Below, piece by piece: positions 49,901 through 58,740 of a DNA stretch of 64,000 nt (position 1 is its first letter; every line of letters starts with the position of its first letter). The position numbers were made by a program, and so were the translations under genes. Below the pieces are notes generated by a model. That model made no database searches, had not been told where the DNA came from, and worked only from the letters and a program-made list of their open reading frames with translations. This DNA comes from Ga0077555 sp033764055. Its GTDB lineage: Bacteria; Pseudomonadota; Alphaproteobacteria; Rhizobiales; Hyphomicrobiaceae. The stretch lies in the NCBI GenBank assembly GCA_033764055.1, contig JANRJI010000155.1:28575-92574 (forward strand), in the 5' to 3' direction.

Positions 49901-50583
49901 TCGCGCGTCTCGCCGAGCTTGAGGCGCCGGGCGGTGTCGATCCAGTCGCGCCTGGCGAGGGCCTGACCCAGGACGGTGGCGAAGCTCTCGTCGTGGGCAA
50001 ATGCGACGACCTCGGCCAAGGCGCAGCCAAGTGGCGTGGCGGGCTCCTGCGTGGCCTGCCGCAGCACCGCCTCGGTCGCCATCGCGACGAGGCTCGCCTT
50101 CATCCCGTCGTCCAGGATCTGGAAGCCCGGCGGCACGCCCGCCTCGAGCGGGAAGCGTTGCAGCAGGCGCTCGCAGAAGGCGTGGATGGTCTGGACCTTC
50201 AGTCCCCCCGGCGTCTCGATGGCGGCGGTGAACAGATCGCGGGCGCGGCTGGCCTCGGCGGCGTCCGGAGGCCGGTTCAAGAGGCTGGAGAGATCAGCCT
50301 CGATCGCAGCGTCGCTGGCGGTCACCCAGTTGGCCAGCCGCTGGAACACGCGCGAAGACATCTCCGCTGCAGCAGCTTTCGTATAGGTCAGGCAGAGCAG
50401 CCGCTCCGGGGCCGTCCCGGCGACGAGCAGGCGCAGCACGCGGTTGGTGAGGACATGCGTCTTGCCGGTTCCAGCATTGGCAGACACCCAGACCGAAACG
50501 GCGGGGTCGGCGGCGCGCGCCTGTCGTTGCGTCGTCTGCTCGCGCTCGAGCTCGATCCGTTGTGAACGCAGAGCGGGTGTCAC
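46984..50583 (-). CDS. addA: Double-strand break repair helicase AddA
   Basis: A 1199-residue UvrD-like helicase-nuclease, one subunit of AddAB, which processes DNA ends for recombination. It has Walker A ANAGTGKTHVL (about 35-45), helicase motif II HILVDEAQDTSLTQW, motif III VFAVGDEKQSIYGFQGA, motif V/VI region MTVHGSKGLEAPVVFLADT and LLYVALTRARDRLYV, and a C-terminal RecB-type nuclease with ILIVDFKTNR, the catalytic D-x-K. The GTG at 50583 overlaps the addB stop (GTGA). An in-frame ATG at 50613 lies inside addB and is less likely. Confidence 0.96.
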   Translation of the reverse strand: MTPALRSQRIELEREQTTQRQARAADPAVSVWVSANAGTGKTHVLTNRVLRLLVAGTAPERLLCLTYTKAAAAEMSSRVFQRLANWVTASDAAIEADLSSLLNRPPDAAEASRARDLFTAAIETPGGLKVQTIHAFCERLLQRFPLEAGVPPGFQILDDGMKASLVAMATEAVLRQATQEPATPLGCALAEVVAFAHDESFATVLGQALARRDWIDTARRLKLGETRDLDAAAMLYRRALGVKPADTRAAIEAALASVVPDSVLSRGRDVLRSGLATDLQRAGALDAVLGARAAGARIANLSDFFLTTTGEPRKALLTAKLRAAHPDLDARLVAAQATFAQLIEKRGRVIVADATVALLRLASSVMQNFIDLKASRAALDFDDLIRAAGSLLRLGEDAQWVLYKLDGGLDHILVDEAQDTSLTQWRVVEALAREFFAGAGARETPTGGPRTVFAVGDEKQSIYGFQGAAPKMFADMGRRFEAMAAACELAFARVPLTLSFRTVAPILEAVDRIFADPGRARGLTSSGDVQPHAAHRLGMSGLVEVWDTEKPDATAPAPAWRPLDEIATSSPVTRLAERIAETIGGWLATGEQLVSEGRPVKAGDILVLVRRRRPFADAMVAALKARGIPVAGADRLQLADQLVVKDLLALADFLLLPEDDLALAAVLKSPLLGFDDDDLLALAPGRRGSLWSALLAAARREASPRLVEAAERLKRWRTRADVMPPYELLVELLVHDGMRTRLLARLGPEAADPLDELLTLALGFDDEAPPSLQGFVDWIRTTSREIKRDMEHGRDEVRVMTVHGSKGLEAPVVFLADTCAASSAPRPGGLIAFPDMPRPDEEPEPFLWPVKGTAGVEHVTAARAAVRTREVEESTRLLYVALTRARDRLYVTGFEGTKGRAAGCWYDTIEAGLTGLLTESTDPAGRRIRRWASAQTVEAKPRATETTGIVEAAPLPDWALRPAPLERGVSIPLAPSRLAPLDTDDEGDPLDAPVFRPDAVVDEAPPPASPRALAEEGRFLRGTIIHALLQYLPGLPVGDWEQAATRFVEVRGAGLRAQTRSSIVAETLAVLHDPIFAPVFGPGSRAEVPVVAQIEPPERSGQPLRITGQIDRLVVTDHEILIVDFKTNRPPPLDVTRVAQAYVVQLAAYHLAISHIFKDRPVRAALLWTDGPRLMELPADRLDEAAAALFTRGRANLDA

Positions 50584-53500
50584 GGTGCGCCCTCTTCGTC
50601 GACCGAGCTCCATTCGCCGATACGCGCCAGATGGGCGTAGTCGTCATAGGTGTAGTCGAACCGCTGGCGGCGCAACGCACGGTAGGGCGTGGCGGGATCG
50701 TCGAAGCTGGCCACGAGGCGGGCGAGGCTCGCCTCCGCGGCTGCGGCGAGCTCTGCGATTGGCGTGTCTCTGGGCTCGATCATGCATTCCTCGCCGGCCG
50801 GTTCGCCGCCGGTGGCACGGATGTAGCGCAGGCCCGTGACCGGAAGCCCAGGCACCTCGCTGAAGACTCCGGCAGCAGCCATCGCTGCCTCCAACGGCAG
50901 CTGCGGCGCCTCGCCGGCAACGACGGCGCTGGCTCTCGGTGGGCTGCCGGTCTTGTAGTCGGAGATGATGAGGCTATCGGGCGCGATGTCGATGCGGTCC
51001 GCCCGCGCCGACAGCTCGAAGGGTCCGGCCGGTGCCGCCAGCACGAGGCGCCCCGGCACCTCGACGACGCGCCGCGAGCCGAGGGACCGCCGCGCCGGCT
51101 CGGTCTCTGCGAGCCAGTCCGCGAACCGAGCGAGGCGGGGCCGCCAGAACGCCTTGACCTTAGGCTCGGCACCGAGGGCTCCCATCACGTCATCGGCGAT
51201 GGCCATGAAAGTGCCCGGGACGTCGCTGGGAAGCGAGACCGGATGCTGCCTCGTGAACCGGGCGAGGGTCTCGTGCACGACCTGGCCCCGCTCCGAGGCG
51301 CCGGCCTCGGAGCCGAGCCGTGGCAGTGCTTCCAATTGCAGAATGCGGCGGGCGTAGATCGCATAGGGATTGGCGATCCAGGTCTCGACATCGGAGACGC
51401 TGAGGCGTCGCGGACGCAAGCCGATGGCAGGCTTCGGCGCGGGCGGTGGCACCGGCGGAGCGCGCGCCGCAAGGTCTCGCGCGCGGGCCCATCCGGCCCA
51501 CGGGCGGGCCGGAGCCAGTGCATCTTCAAGGCCCAGCCCATCGAGCAACGCCCGCAGCCGCAGCAGCCAGCGCGACGGCACCATCGGCACCCCATCCGTC
51601 TTGTTGGATCGAGTGAGGATCACCTCGCCGCCACCGAGCAGCATGGTGATATCGTGGGCGGCCCGCCCGATCTCCTCCTCCGGGGCGGGCAATCCGAGCG
51701 CCGCGCGCATGCCACGGTTGAGCCAGGGGCCAGGATCGGCCGCCTTCGGCCATACGCCCTCGTTGAGGGCCCCGAGGACCACCACGTCGGGCTGGTGAAG
51801 TCTCGCCTCGTAGGGCCCCCAGATCGAGAGGCGCGGATGCACCGGCACGCGTGTCCGGACGCTCTCGGAGCCAACCAGAGTGCGCAGCAAGTCCGCGAAG
51901 TCGTCGAGGTCGATCCTCGGCTGTGGTGTGCCGGGGTCCATCAGGCGCGTCATCAGCACGGCGGCAGCCTCGCCTTCGTCGCGCGCCCACAGCGGTGAGG
52001 TGCCGGTGTCGTCGTGCGCGGCGGGACGTGCGACAGCCTCGGCCACGGCGACATGCCCCGCGACGAGGTCGCCGATCTTCATCGGCTCGCCGCGGCCGGC
52101 GAGTGACGTGATCGGCGCGAAGGCATCGGCGAGCCGCGACAGGAGGTCGTCCATCGCGGCCCAGTCGGCGTCCCTGATCAGACCGACAGCACGGCCGCGC
52201 CTCGTTCCGCCGAGCGTCTCGGCGCGGGCCCTGGCGAGTGCCGTTGCGACGCCAGCGAGGCCCGCGCCGAGATACGTGGTCCGAAAGGCCGCGATCTCGA
52301 GGTTGCGAGCCCGGCGCCGGACATCGCCGGCATCGAGCCCTAGTCGTGTCAGCGGGTGCTTGAGGAGCGACATCATTTGCGACGGCGCGAATTCGGCGCG
52401 TGCGGCGTTGGCCACAAGCTCCAGGAAGGTGCCCGGCACCGTCTTGGCGAACGGCCGGCCCGCCGAATCGTCGACGCGGATGCCCCAGCTCTCGAGGCGT
52501 GCCGCAACGCGTCGTGCGAGCAGCCGGTCCGGCGATACGAGCGCAGCGCTACGGCCGGGCGTCTCCGCCGCCTCGCGCAGGATCAGGGCGACGACCTCCG
52601 CCTCGTCCTCCGCGCTCGGTGTCTCGACGAGGCTGATGCCTTTGAGTGCTGCCGCCATGGCCGTGCGATCCGAGGTTTCGGCCAAGCGCCTCCATCCCGC
52701 CATCGTGCCCGACGGACGCATCGCCTCGGCGACGAGGCGGTTGCGGTCGACTTGGCGTGGTGTCAGTGACGAGCCCGGCAGCTCCGCCACCGCCTCGCGC
52801 GGAATGCCGAGCGCGAGCAGAAGTTTCGCGAGCCCATGCTGGGGATGCTCGGGATGCCTCTCGGCGAGGCGTGCGAAGCTGTCTGCCTCGAGGTGCCGGT
52901 CGAGGCCGGGTAGGACGATGGCTCCGTTCGGCAGGCGGGCCACGACCCGCATCAGCTCGGCGGTTGCGGGCACCGATCCCGTGACGCCAGAGATGATCAC
53001 AGGGCCGTCCGGGGGCCGCGACGCGAGCCGGCGTGCCTCGGCGAGGATCAGGCGATTGCGCCGGTCGGCCGGTGATACCAATCCACGCTCGGCGAGGTGC
53101 GCCGGCCAGAACTCGGTGATGATCTGCAGGAAGTCGAGCGTCTGTTGCCAGTGGGCACTGTAGGATGCGGGGACGAGGCCGGCGAGGCGATCGAGCGACA
53201 CGTTCTCGGTCTCGAGCAGGTCGACGAGACGGGCCAGCTCCAATGCGAGCCGGACGGCCTGCGAGGGCGTCGCCGCGCCCGCCGCAGCGAACGGGCGCAG
53301 CGCGGCATGATCGTCGCCGTCGCGGCCTTCGCTGTCCGGTCGGCGACGGCGCAGCGCTGCCGACCACGCCTGTACGAGCTCGGTGAGCAGCAGCACGCGC
53401 TCCAGGGAGCCGACTGCGGGTGGGACATCGGCATCGGCGATGGGATAGCCCGACTGCCAAGCCTCGCCCTCGATGAGGCCGAGATCCTCCTGGCCTTCCG

Positions 53501-53756
53501 CGATGGGCCGGATCGCGGGCAGCAGGAGCGCATTGCCGCCGGCTGCGGCGAGAAACGCCTCCTGCAGCGTCCGCGCTGCCCGGCGGGTCGGCATCAGGAT
53601 GGTCCAGGCGGGCAGGTCGAGGCGTGATGGGGCGATCCCGCCGGAGCGGGGCAAGTCCCCCGCCAGGATGGCCCGCGCCAGGGCCGTGAGGAATGGACGG
53701 CCGGGCGGCACCGTGAAAACGGCGCTGGAGGTTGGCGGAGGAGAGCGCTCGCTCAT
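50580..53756 (-). CDS. addB: Double-strand break repair protein AddB
   Basis: A 1058-residue partner of AddA, of the alphaproteobacterial type. The N-terminal inactive helicase-like half lacks a canonical Walker A motif. The middle has VVVLGALNEGVWPK and the C-terminal RecB-family nuclease domain has SVSDVETWIANPYAIYARRILQLE and LIISDYKTGSPP (D-x-K motif). It is translationally coupled to addA by a 4-base overlap and starts 60 bases after the nucleotidyltransferase gene. Confidence 0.95.
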   Translation of the reverse strand: MSERSPPPTSSAVFTVPPGRPFLTALARAILAGDLPRSGGIAPSRLDLPAWTILMPTRRAARTLQEAFLAAAGGNALLLPAIRPIAEGQEDLGLIEGEAWQSGYPIADADVPPAVGSLERVLLLTELVQAWSAALRRRRPDSEGRDGDDHAALRPFAAAGAATPSQAVRLALELARLVDLLETENVSLDRLAGLVPASYSAHWQQTLDFLQIITEFWPAHLAERGLVSPADRRNRLILAEARRLASRPPDGPVIISGVTGSVPATAELMRVVARLPNGAIVLPGLDRHLEADSFARLAERHPEHPQHGLAKLLLALGIPREAVAELPGSSLTPRQVDRNRLVAEAMRPSGTMAGWRRLAETSDRTAMAAALKGISLVETPSAEDEAEVVALILREAAETPGRSAALVSPDRLLARRVAARLESWGIRVDDSAGRPFAKTVPGTFLELVANAARAEFAPSQMMSLLKHPLTRLGLDAGDVRRRARNLEIAAFRTTYLGAGLAGVATALARARAETLGGTRRGRAVGLIRDADWAAMDDLLSRLADAFAPITSLAGRGEPMKIGDLVAGHVAVAEAVARPAAHDDTGTSPLWARDEGEAAAVLMTRLMDPGTPQPRIDLDDFADLLRTLVGSESVRTRVPVHPRLSIWGPYEARLHQPDVVVLGALNEGVWPKAADPGPWLNRGMRAALGLPAPEEEIGRAAHDITMLLGGGEVILTRSNKTDGVPMVPSRWLLRLRALLDGLGLEDALAPARPWAGWARARDLAARAPPVPPPAPKPAIGLRPRRLSVSDVETWIANPYAIYARRILQLEALPRLGSEAGASERGQVVHETLARFTRQHPVSLPSDVPGTFMAIADDVMGALGAEPKVKAFWRPRLARFADWLAETEPARRSLGSRRVVEVPGRLVLAAPAGPFELSARADRIDIAPDSLIISDYKTGSPPRASAVVAGEAPQLPLEAAMAAAGVFSEVPGLPVTGLRYIRATGGEPAGEECMIEPRDTPIAELAAAAEASLARLVASFDDPATPYRALRRQRFDYTYDDYAHLARIGEWSSVDEEGAP

Positions 53757-53816
53757 GTCTTGCTACCCCGTGTCGGCCTGCTGCCCGCCCGAGACGCTGC
53801 GTCGCGATCCCAAGTC

Positions 53817-54539
53817 CTATTTCCCGACGGTTCGTTCGATCAGGGCCTCTGCCCGTGCCAGAGCCGACGGATCGCCTACGTGCATCCATGTGCCGTTCAG
53901 CTCGATTCCATAGAGACGGCCTTCGGCGATCGCGCGATCCCACACGAGATTGAGCGAGAACGGCCCATCGGGCGTCTCACGCATCAGGCGGGGGGTCGCG
54001 ATCGAGGCGCCGGCGAAGACGTGACTGACCGTCTCGCCCTTTGCAGGCTTCGTGATGCGCCCCTGCCCATCGAGCAGGAAGTCGCCGCGCCCCGCGTAGC
54101 CGAGGCTGGTGGTGCGATCGGCGAGCAGAAGGAGACCGTCCATGCGCTCGGCATCGAAGGTCTCGATCAGCCGGCGCAGGTTGCAGCCTTCCCGCTCGAT
54201 CCAGACTGTGTCGGAGTTGTGCACGAGGAACGGCCCCGGCGCCAACCGGCCCAGCGCCTTGCGCACGCCGCCGCCCGTCTCCAGCAGTGCTTCGCGCTCG
54301 TCGGATATCGAGACACGCGGACGGTTGCGCGTGGCGAGATGCGTCTCGATGAGGTCGGCAAGGTAATGCACGTTGACGACTGCCTCGGCGATGCCGGCCT
54401 CGGCGATGCGGTCGAGCACGTGGTCGATCAATGCACGTCCGGCCAGCCGCACCAGCGGCTTCGGCACGTGATCGGTCAGCGGGCGCATGCGCGTGCCGAG
54501 CCCAGCAGCGAGCACGAAAGCGAGCGGCGTTGCGGACAT
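53817..54539 (-). CDS. Nucleotidyltransferase, MurNAc-1-phosphate uridylyltransferase (MurU) like
   Basis: A 240-residue sugar-nucleotide transferase with the signature FVLAAGLGTRMRPLTDHVPKPLVRLAG at the N-terminus and metal-binding Asp in VHNSDTVW. Partnered with the AmgK-like kinase domain encoded immediately upstream, it matches the AmgK-MurU cell-wall recycling route that makes UDP-MurNAc from MurNAc. GGGGAG precedes ATG 54539. Other NDP-sugar substrates are possible. Confidence 0.9.
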   Translation of the reverse strand: MSATPLAFVLAAGLGTRMRPLTDHVPKPLVRLAGRALIDHVLDRIAEAGIAEAVVNVHYLADLIETHLATRNRPRVSISDEREALLETGGGVRKALGRLAPGPFLVHNSDTVWIEREGCNLRRLIETFDAERMDGLLLLADRTTSLGYAGRGDFLLDGQGRITKPAKGETVSHVFAGASIATPRLMRETPDGPFSLNLVWDRAIAEGRLYGIELNGTWMHVGDPSALARAEALIERTVGK

Positions 54540-54628
54540 GGCTCCCCTCTTCGGACAGTCGCGGCAATGGCTTCCCGCATGTTCTCTTTATGTTCTTTGC
54601 ATGATGCCGCGTCCGATGCAACCTGGGA

Positions 54629-56167
54629 TCAGGCGACGATCGGGCGACTTCGCAGAGGCTCCGGAAAATGACGGGCGTACCAGCTCCTCAGGTCCGCGAG
54701 CTCGGGGTGCTCGAGATTTCGCCCGAGGTAGTCCCAGGTCCGAGCCATATGCTGCAGGTAGCCAGGCTTGCCGTCCCGGCGAAGCAGGCGGATCCAGAGC
54801 CCGATCAGCCGCGTATTGCGCTGCGCACCGAAGGCAGCGTAGGTGGCGAGGAAGCGATCGCGATCGAAATCTGGCTCGAGACCGGAGACGGCGTCGATGT
54901 AGCGCTTGCGCTCGGCGGCCTCCAGGGCTGTCGGCACATCGATACGCGCATCCTGCAGCAGCGATACGAGATCGAGAGCCCAGGGGCCGGCCATGGCATC
55001 CTGGAAATCGATCACGCCGACGCGGCGGCCGGAGGGACGATCGGGCAGCCAGAACAGATTGGGCGAATGATAGTCACGCAGAAACAGGCCTGGCGGCTCC
55101 GCCAGGAGCCTGTCGAGCACGGGAGACCAGAGGCTCATCAGCTCGTCACGCACGCCAGCGGGCGCCGGTCCCCCGGTCGCCTCCGGCCAGTACCAGTCGA
55201 GGATCAAAGCCAGCTCGATCTCGAGCGCTGCCCGATCGAAGCGGGGCAGCCGGTAGCTGGATCCGTCGCCGAGCGGCAGCGGCTCTGGCAGCGGATGGCG
55301 CCGCAAGTCGATCAGCACATCCACCGCGGCGCCCCAGAGCGTCGCTTGCGGCACGCCGGCCGCCAGAGCGCGCGCAAACGTCGTCTCGCCGAGGTCCTCG
55401 ACCAGCAGCAACCCGCACTCGAGATCGGCCTTCTGGATGTGCGGCACGGACATGCCGTGGGCCTCGAGAGCCCGCCCCACGGCCACGAACGGCCGGACGT
55501 CCTCCGCGAGATGAGCGATGCGACTGTAGGGCAGTCCATCGCGAACCGGGGGGCCGTCCGGCATGCGGGGCGCGTCCATCAGCACCCATGAACGGGCATC
55601 GATGGTGATGCGGGCATAGGCCCGCGCCGACGCATCACCCTGGAGATAGGCGATCCGCTCCACCTCGCCGGTGGGGGGGCTCGCCAGAAAGCCGAGAATC
55701 CGGCCGATGCGCTCGAGCCGGGAGACGAATGTGCCGTGCGCGACCAGAGTCACGCGACGGTGGTCCAGGCTGTCCCCGAGATCGAGGCGCACCTCGAGCC
55801 GGTTCTCGGGGAGGACCTCGGCGGCGCGCTCCGGCCACTCGATGATGGCAAGGCCGGTCGCGATCGCCTCGTCGTAGCCGACCTCGACCAGATCCTGGGC
55901 CCCGGCCAGCCGGTAGAAATCGAAGTGCGCGACAGGCAACCGGTCGACCGCATAGGGCTGCACGATCGGAAACGTCGGGCTGGGCACCTCCGCTTCCGGG
56001 GTGCCGAGCAGAGCGCGGATGAGGGCGCGCGCAAAAGTCGTCTTGCCCGCACCGAGGTCGCCGCTGAGCGCGATCGCATCACCGGGCGCGACCTTCAGCG
56101 CCACCAGCTCGGCGATCCGCGACACTCCGTGCTCGTCGAGGCCATCGAGGGCCAGCGCCGCGGTCAT
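54629..56167 (-). CDS. Fusion protein: TsaE (tRNA t6A ATPase) plus AmgK-like sugar kinase
   Basis: A 512-residue two-domain protein. Residues 1-150 are TsaE: Walker A SGDLGAGKTTFARALI, PSPTF and a YRLAG segment, the ATPase needed for threonylcarbamoyladenosine in tRNA. Residues about 165-512 are an aminoglycoside-phosphotransferase-fold kinase related to AmgK (anomeric MurNAc/GlcNAc kinase), with the catalytic loop FLRDYHSPNLFWL and metal ligand GVIDFQDAMAGP. The fusion links tRNA modification with cell-wall recycling and occurs in relatives. The start overlaps the divL stop by 4 bases. Confidence 0.93.
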   Translation of the reverse strand: MTAALALDGLDEHGVSRIAELVALKVAPGDAIALSGDLGAGKTTFARALIRALLGTPEAEVPSPTFPIVQPYAVDRLPVAHFDFYRLAGAQDLVEVGYDEAIATGLAIIEWPERAAEVLPENRLEVRLDLGDSLDHRRVTLVAHGTFVSRLERIGRILGFLASPPTGEVERIAYLQGDASARAYARITIDARSWVLMDAPRMPDGPPVRDGLPYSRIAHLAEDVRPFVAVGRALEAHGMSVPHIQKADLECGLLLVEDLGETTFARALAAGVPQATLWGAAVDVLIDLRRHPLPEPLPLGDGSSYRLPRFDRAALEIELALILDWYWPEATGGPAPAGVRDELMSLWSPVLDRLLAEPPGLFLRDYHSPNLFWLPDRPSGRRVGVIDFQDAMAGPWALDLVSLLQDARIDVPTALEAAERKRYIDAVSGLEPDFDRDRFLATYAAFGAQRNTRLIGLWIRLLRRDGKPGYLQHMARTWDYLGRNLEHPELADLRSWYARHFPEPLRSRPIVA

Positions 56168-58740
56168 GCCCGCTCGGCCGTGTCGTGCATATCGACGGCA
56201 GTCGGCGCACGCCGGCCCGCCTCGGGCAGCAGGACGGTCACCGTGGTGCCGACGCCCGGCTCCGACTCGAGGTGCAGGCGACCGCCGTGCAACTCGACGA
56301 GGCTCTTGGCGATGGGTAGGCCCAGACCGGCACCGCGGTGCTTGGATCCCTGGCTGCGTGACACGAAGCGCTCGAGGACAGTGCGGTGCTGATTGCGCGG
56401 GATGCCGACGCCTTGGTCCGTGACTTTGATCTCGATCATACCCCTGCGGCGCTCCGCACTCAGGCTGACACTGCCGCCGGGGTTCGAGAACCCGATGGCG
56501 TTGGAAATAAGATTATAGAGGATCTGGCGGACGCGCGCCTCGTCGCCGAGCATGGCGTCGACATCGGGCGCAATCGTCACGTCCAGCTTGATCCGCGCCC
56601 GGTTCGCCCGGTCGCGCACGGCGAGCAGGGCTCCATCGATGGTCGGCCTGAGGCTCATCGGGGCAACCTTCAACTCGAGCGCGCCAGCATCGATGTTGGC
56701 AAGGTCGAGGATGTCGTCGATGATGGACAGGAGCTGCCGCGACGATGCACCCACGTCGGTCAGATACTCGCGCTGCTTGTCGTTGAGCGGACCCGTTCGA
56801 GGGCTCTCCAGCAGCTCGGAGAAGCCGATGATGTTGGTCAGGGGTGTCCTGAGCTCGTAGGACACGTGGCTGATGAACTGGCTCTTCAGGCGGTCCGCAG
56901 CCACCAGAGCCTCGTTGCGCTCGATCAGAGCGCGCTCGTACCGCTTCGAGACCGTGACGTCGGCAAACGAGACGAGCGTGCCCCCGTCCGGCAACGGCAG
57001 CACCGCGTAGTCGATGACGCTCTGGTCGGAGCGTGCCATCTGACCCTCGATAGACTGGCGCACATCCGAGAACTCGGTGACGACGTGCGTGATCGCGCTC
57101 CAGGCATCGGGCTCGTCGTGCAGCACGCGACATTGGCCGACGATCTCGTCGATATGCGGGCTTTCCCGCAGCATCCGGCCCGACAGCTTCCAGATGCGCT
57201 CGAAAGCGACGTTGGACAGCTTCAAGCGGCCGTCGGTGCCGAACACGGCGACGCCTTCCTTCAAGTGATCCAGCGTTTCGCGCTGGACATTGATGAGCGC
57301 ATTGTAGCGGCTTTCGAGGCCGATGCGCTCGGTGACATCTTGGAAGAACTGTGTCGCCCCGCCCTCCGGGCGCGGCTCGATGGTCACGTGCAATGTTCTG
57401 CCGTCCGGCAGGTACCAGCCCTCCTCGTGCGCGGTCTCGCCACGGGCGGCGCCGAGGACGCGCCCCTTCCACTCCCGGTAGTTGACGGCCTCGGGCGCCC
57501 GCGGCTCGTCGCCGGCCTCGCCACCGGCCTCTGGCCTGCTGACGACCTCGGGAAGTCGCCCAGCCTCCCGCAAGCGGTCCAGGATCTCGCCCGCCGTGGG
57601 CCGGCTGGCGAGCCAGTCGGCATCGAGCCCCCACAGCTCCTGATAGGCGGTGTTGGCAAATGTCAGGCGACCGTCCGCGCCGAACATGGCCACCGCCGTC
57701 GCCACACGATCGAGCGTTCGATCATAGGCGGCGATCTTGCGATCCAGCTCGCCCTGCACGCTCTCGGCTGCCGTCACGTCGATGGCTGCGGCGGCCTGGG
57801 CCTCGCCGAGGCTCAGCGCGATCACGGCATGCGACTTGCGGGTGCCGGCGATGTTGAGGGCGAGCCGCTTGCGGAACGTGCTGCCCTCGACGAGCGCAGA
57901 CTGCATCTCGAGGCGAGGCCGGGTCTCGATCAACTCGACCTGGCGCTCGCGGACCTCCGCTTCGTCTGTGGCCTCGACAGCCGCCACATAAGCCTTGTTC
58001 ACCCATGCGATGCGGCCGTCGTCACCCCGGAGCCACACCGGCATGGGGAGCGCGTTCAGCAGCGCCCGCGAGAGTGTGATGTCGCGCGCAAGTTGGCGAT
58101 GCTGGTCCATGATGCGGGCCAGGTCGCGCCGCGAGCCGGCAACGTCGCGCAGGCGCAGGATGGCGCGCCCGCCCGACACACGGCCGTCCGCCTCGACGTG
58201 CCCGCCGGCCATTGTGCGCAGCAGCATATTGAACGGCCGTCCGATCGCGAACAGCGTGTCGAGCCCGGCCTTGAGGTCATGCGCGCTCTGGGGCTCGAGC
58301 CACTGGCCGAAGCGGAGCAGCATCTGCGGATCGTCCGGCAAGCCGGCGACGGTCGTCAGCGACCTTACGGCCACCTTCACACCCTGGTCCTGCTGCCAGT
58401 AGATCAGGACTTGCGGCTCGGCCTTGAGGATCGCCTCGGCCGCCGCGAGGTTGCGGCGCAGCTCGGCGGTCTCCTCGTCGCGCCGCTCGCTGCGACGTCT
58501 CGCAGCCCGCGTCGAGCGCCACAGCAGCCCCAGCCCCACGGCCATCGCGCCACATGTCACGACGAGCAGCAGGAGATGCGTCAAGCGCGACGGCTCGGCG
58601 AGATCGGCCCCCCGTTCGGCGATGGTGGAGGTCAGAACGATGGTGCAAGCGATGCTGGCGACGAGCAACAGCAGCAGCTCAGCACGGGCATTGATGCCCC
58701 GCTGGCTCGTGTTCTCGGTTGTCGGGCCCTTGGCCTGCAT
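56164..58740 (-). CDS. divL: DivL-type tyrosine pseudo-histidine kinase
   Basis: An 858-residue inner-membrane signalling protein. Two helices (about 22-41 and 54-74) are followed by several PAS domains (about 225-600), a dimerisation/H-box region and a HATPase domain (N-box NLISNAIGFSNPGG, G1 DQGVGIP, G2 GAGLGLPI). The H-box reads SHVSYELRTPL: Tyr628 replaces the phospho-accepting His, the hallmark of Caulobacter DivL, which controls CckA-CtrA phosphorelay instead of acting as an ordinary kinase. ATG 58740 is chosen; the longer frame begins with TTG. It heads a minus-strand transcript through tsaE-amgK. A CtrA-type box lies 94 bases upstream. Confidence 0.94.
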   Translation of the reverse strand: MQAKGPTTENTSQRGINARAELLLLLVASIACTIVLTSTIAERGADLAEPSRLTHLLLLVVTCGAMAVGLGLLWRSTRAARRRSERRDEETAELRRNLAAAEAILKAEPQVLIYWQQDQGVKVAVRSLTTVAGLPDDPQMLLRFGQWLEPQSAHDLKAGLDTLFAIGRPFNMLLRTMAGGHVEADGRVSGGRAILRLRDVAGSRRDLARIMDQHRQLARDITLSRALLNALPMPVWLRGDDGRIAWVNKAYVAAVEATDEAEVRERQVELIETRPRLEMQSALVEGSTFRKRLALNIAGTRKSHAVIALSLGEAQAAAAIDVTAAESVQGELDRKIAAYDRTLDRVATAVAMFGADGRLTFANTAYQELWGLDADWLASRPTAGEILDRLREAGRLPEVVSRPEAGGEAGDEPRAPEAVNYREWKGRVLGAARGETAHEEGWYLPDGRTLHVTIEPRPEGGATQFFQDVTERIGLESRYNALINVQRETLDHLKEGVAVFGTDGRLKLSNVAFERIWKLSGRMLRESPHIDEIVGQCRVLHDEPDAWSAITHVVTEFSDVRQSIEGQMARSDQSVIDYAVLPLPDGGTLVSFADVTVSKRYERALIERNEALVAADRLKSQFISHVSYELRTPLTNIIGFSELLESPRTGPLNDKQREYLTDVGASSRQLLSIIDDILDLANIDAGALELKVAPMSLRPTIDGALLAVRDRANRARIKLDVTIAPDVDAMLGDEARVRQILYNLISNAIGFSNPGGSVSLSAERRRGMIEIKVTDQGVGIPRNQHRTVLERFVSRSQGSKHRGAGLGLPIAKSLVELHGGRLHLESEPGVGTTVTVLLPEAGRRAPTAVDMHDTAERA

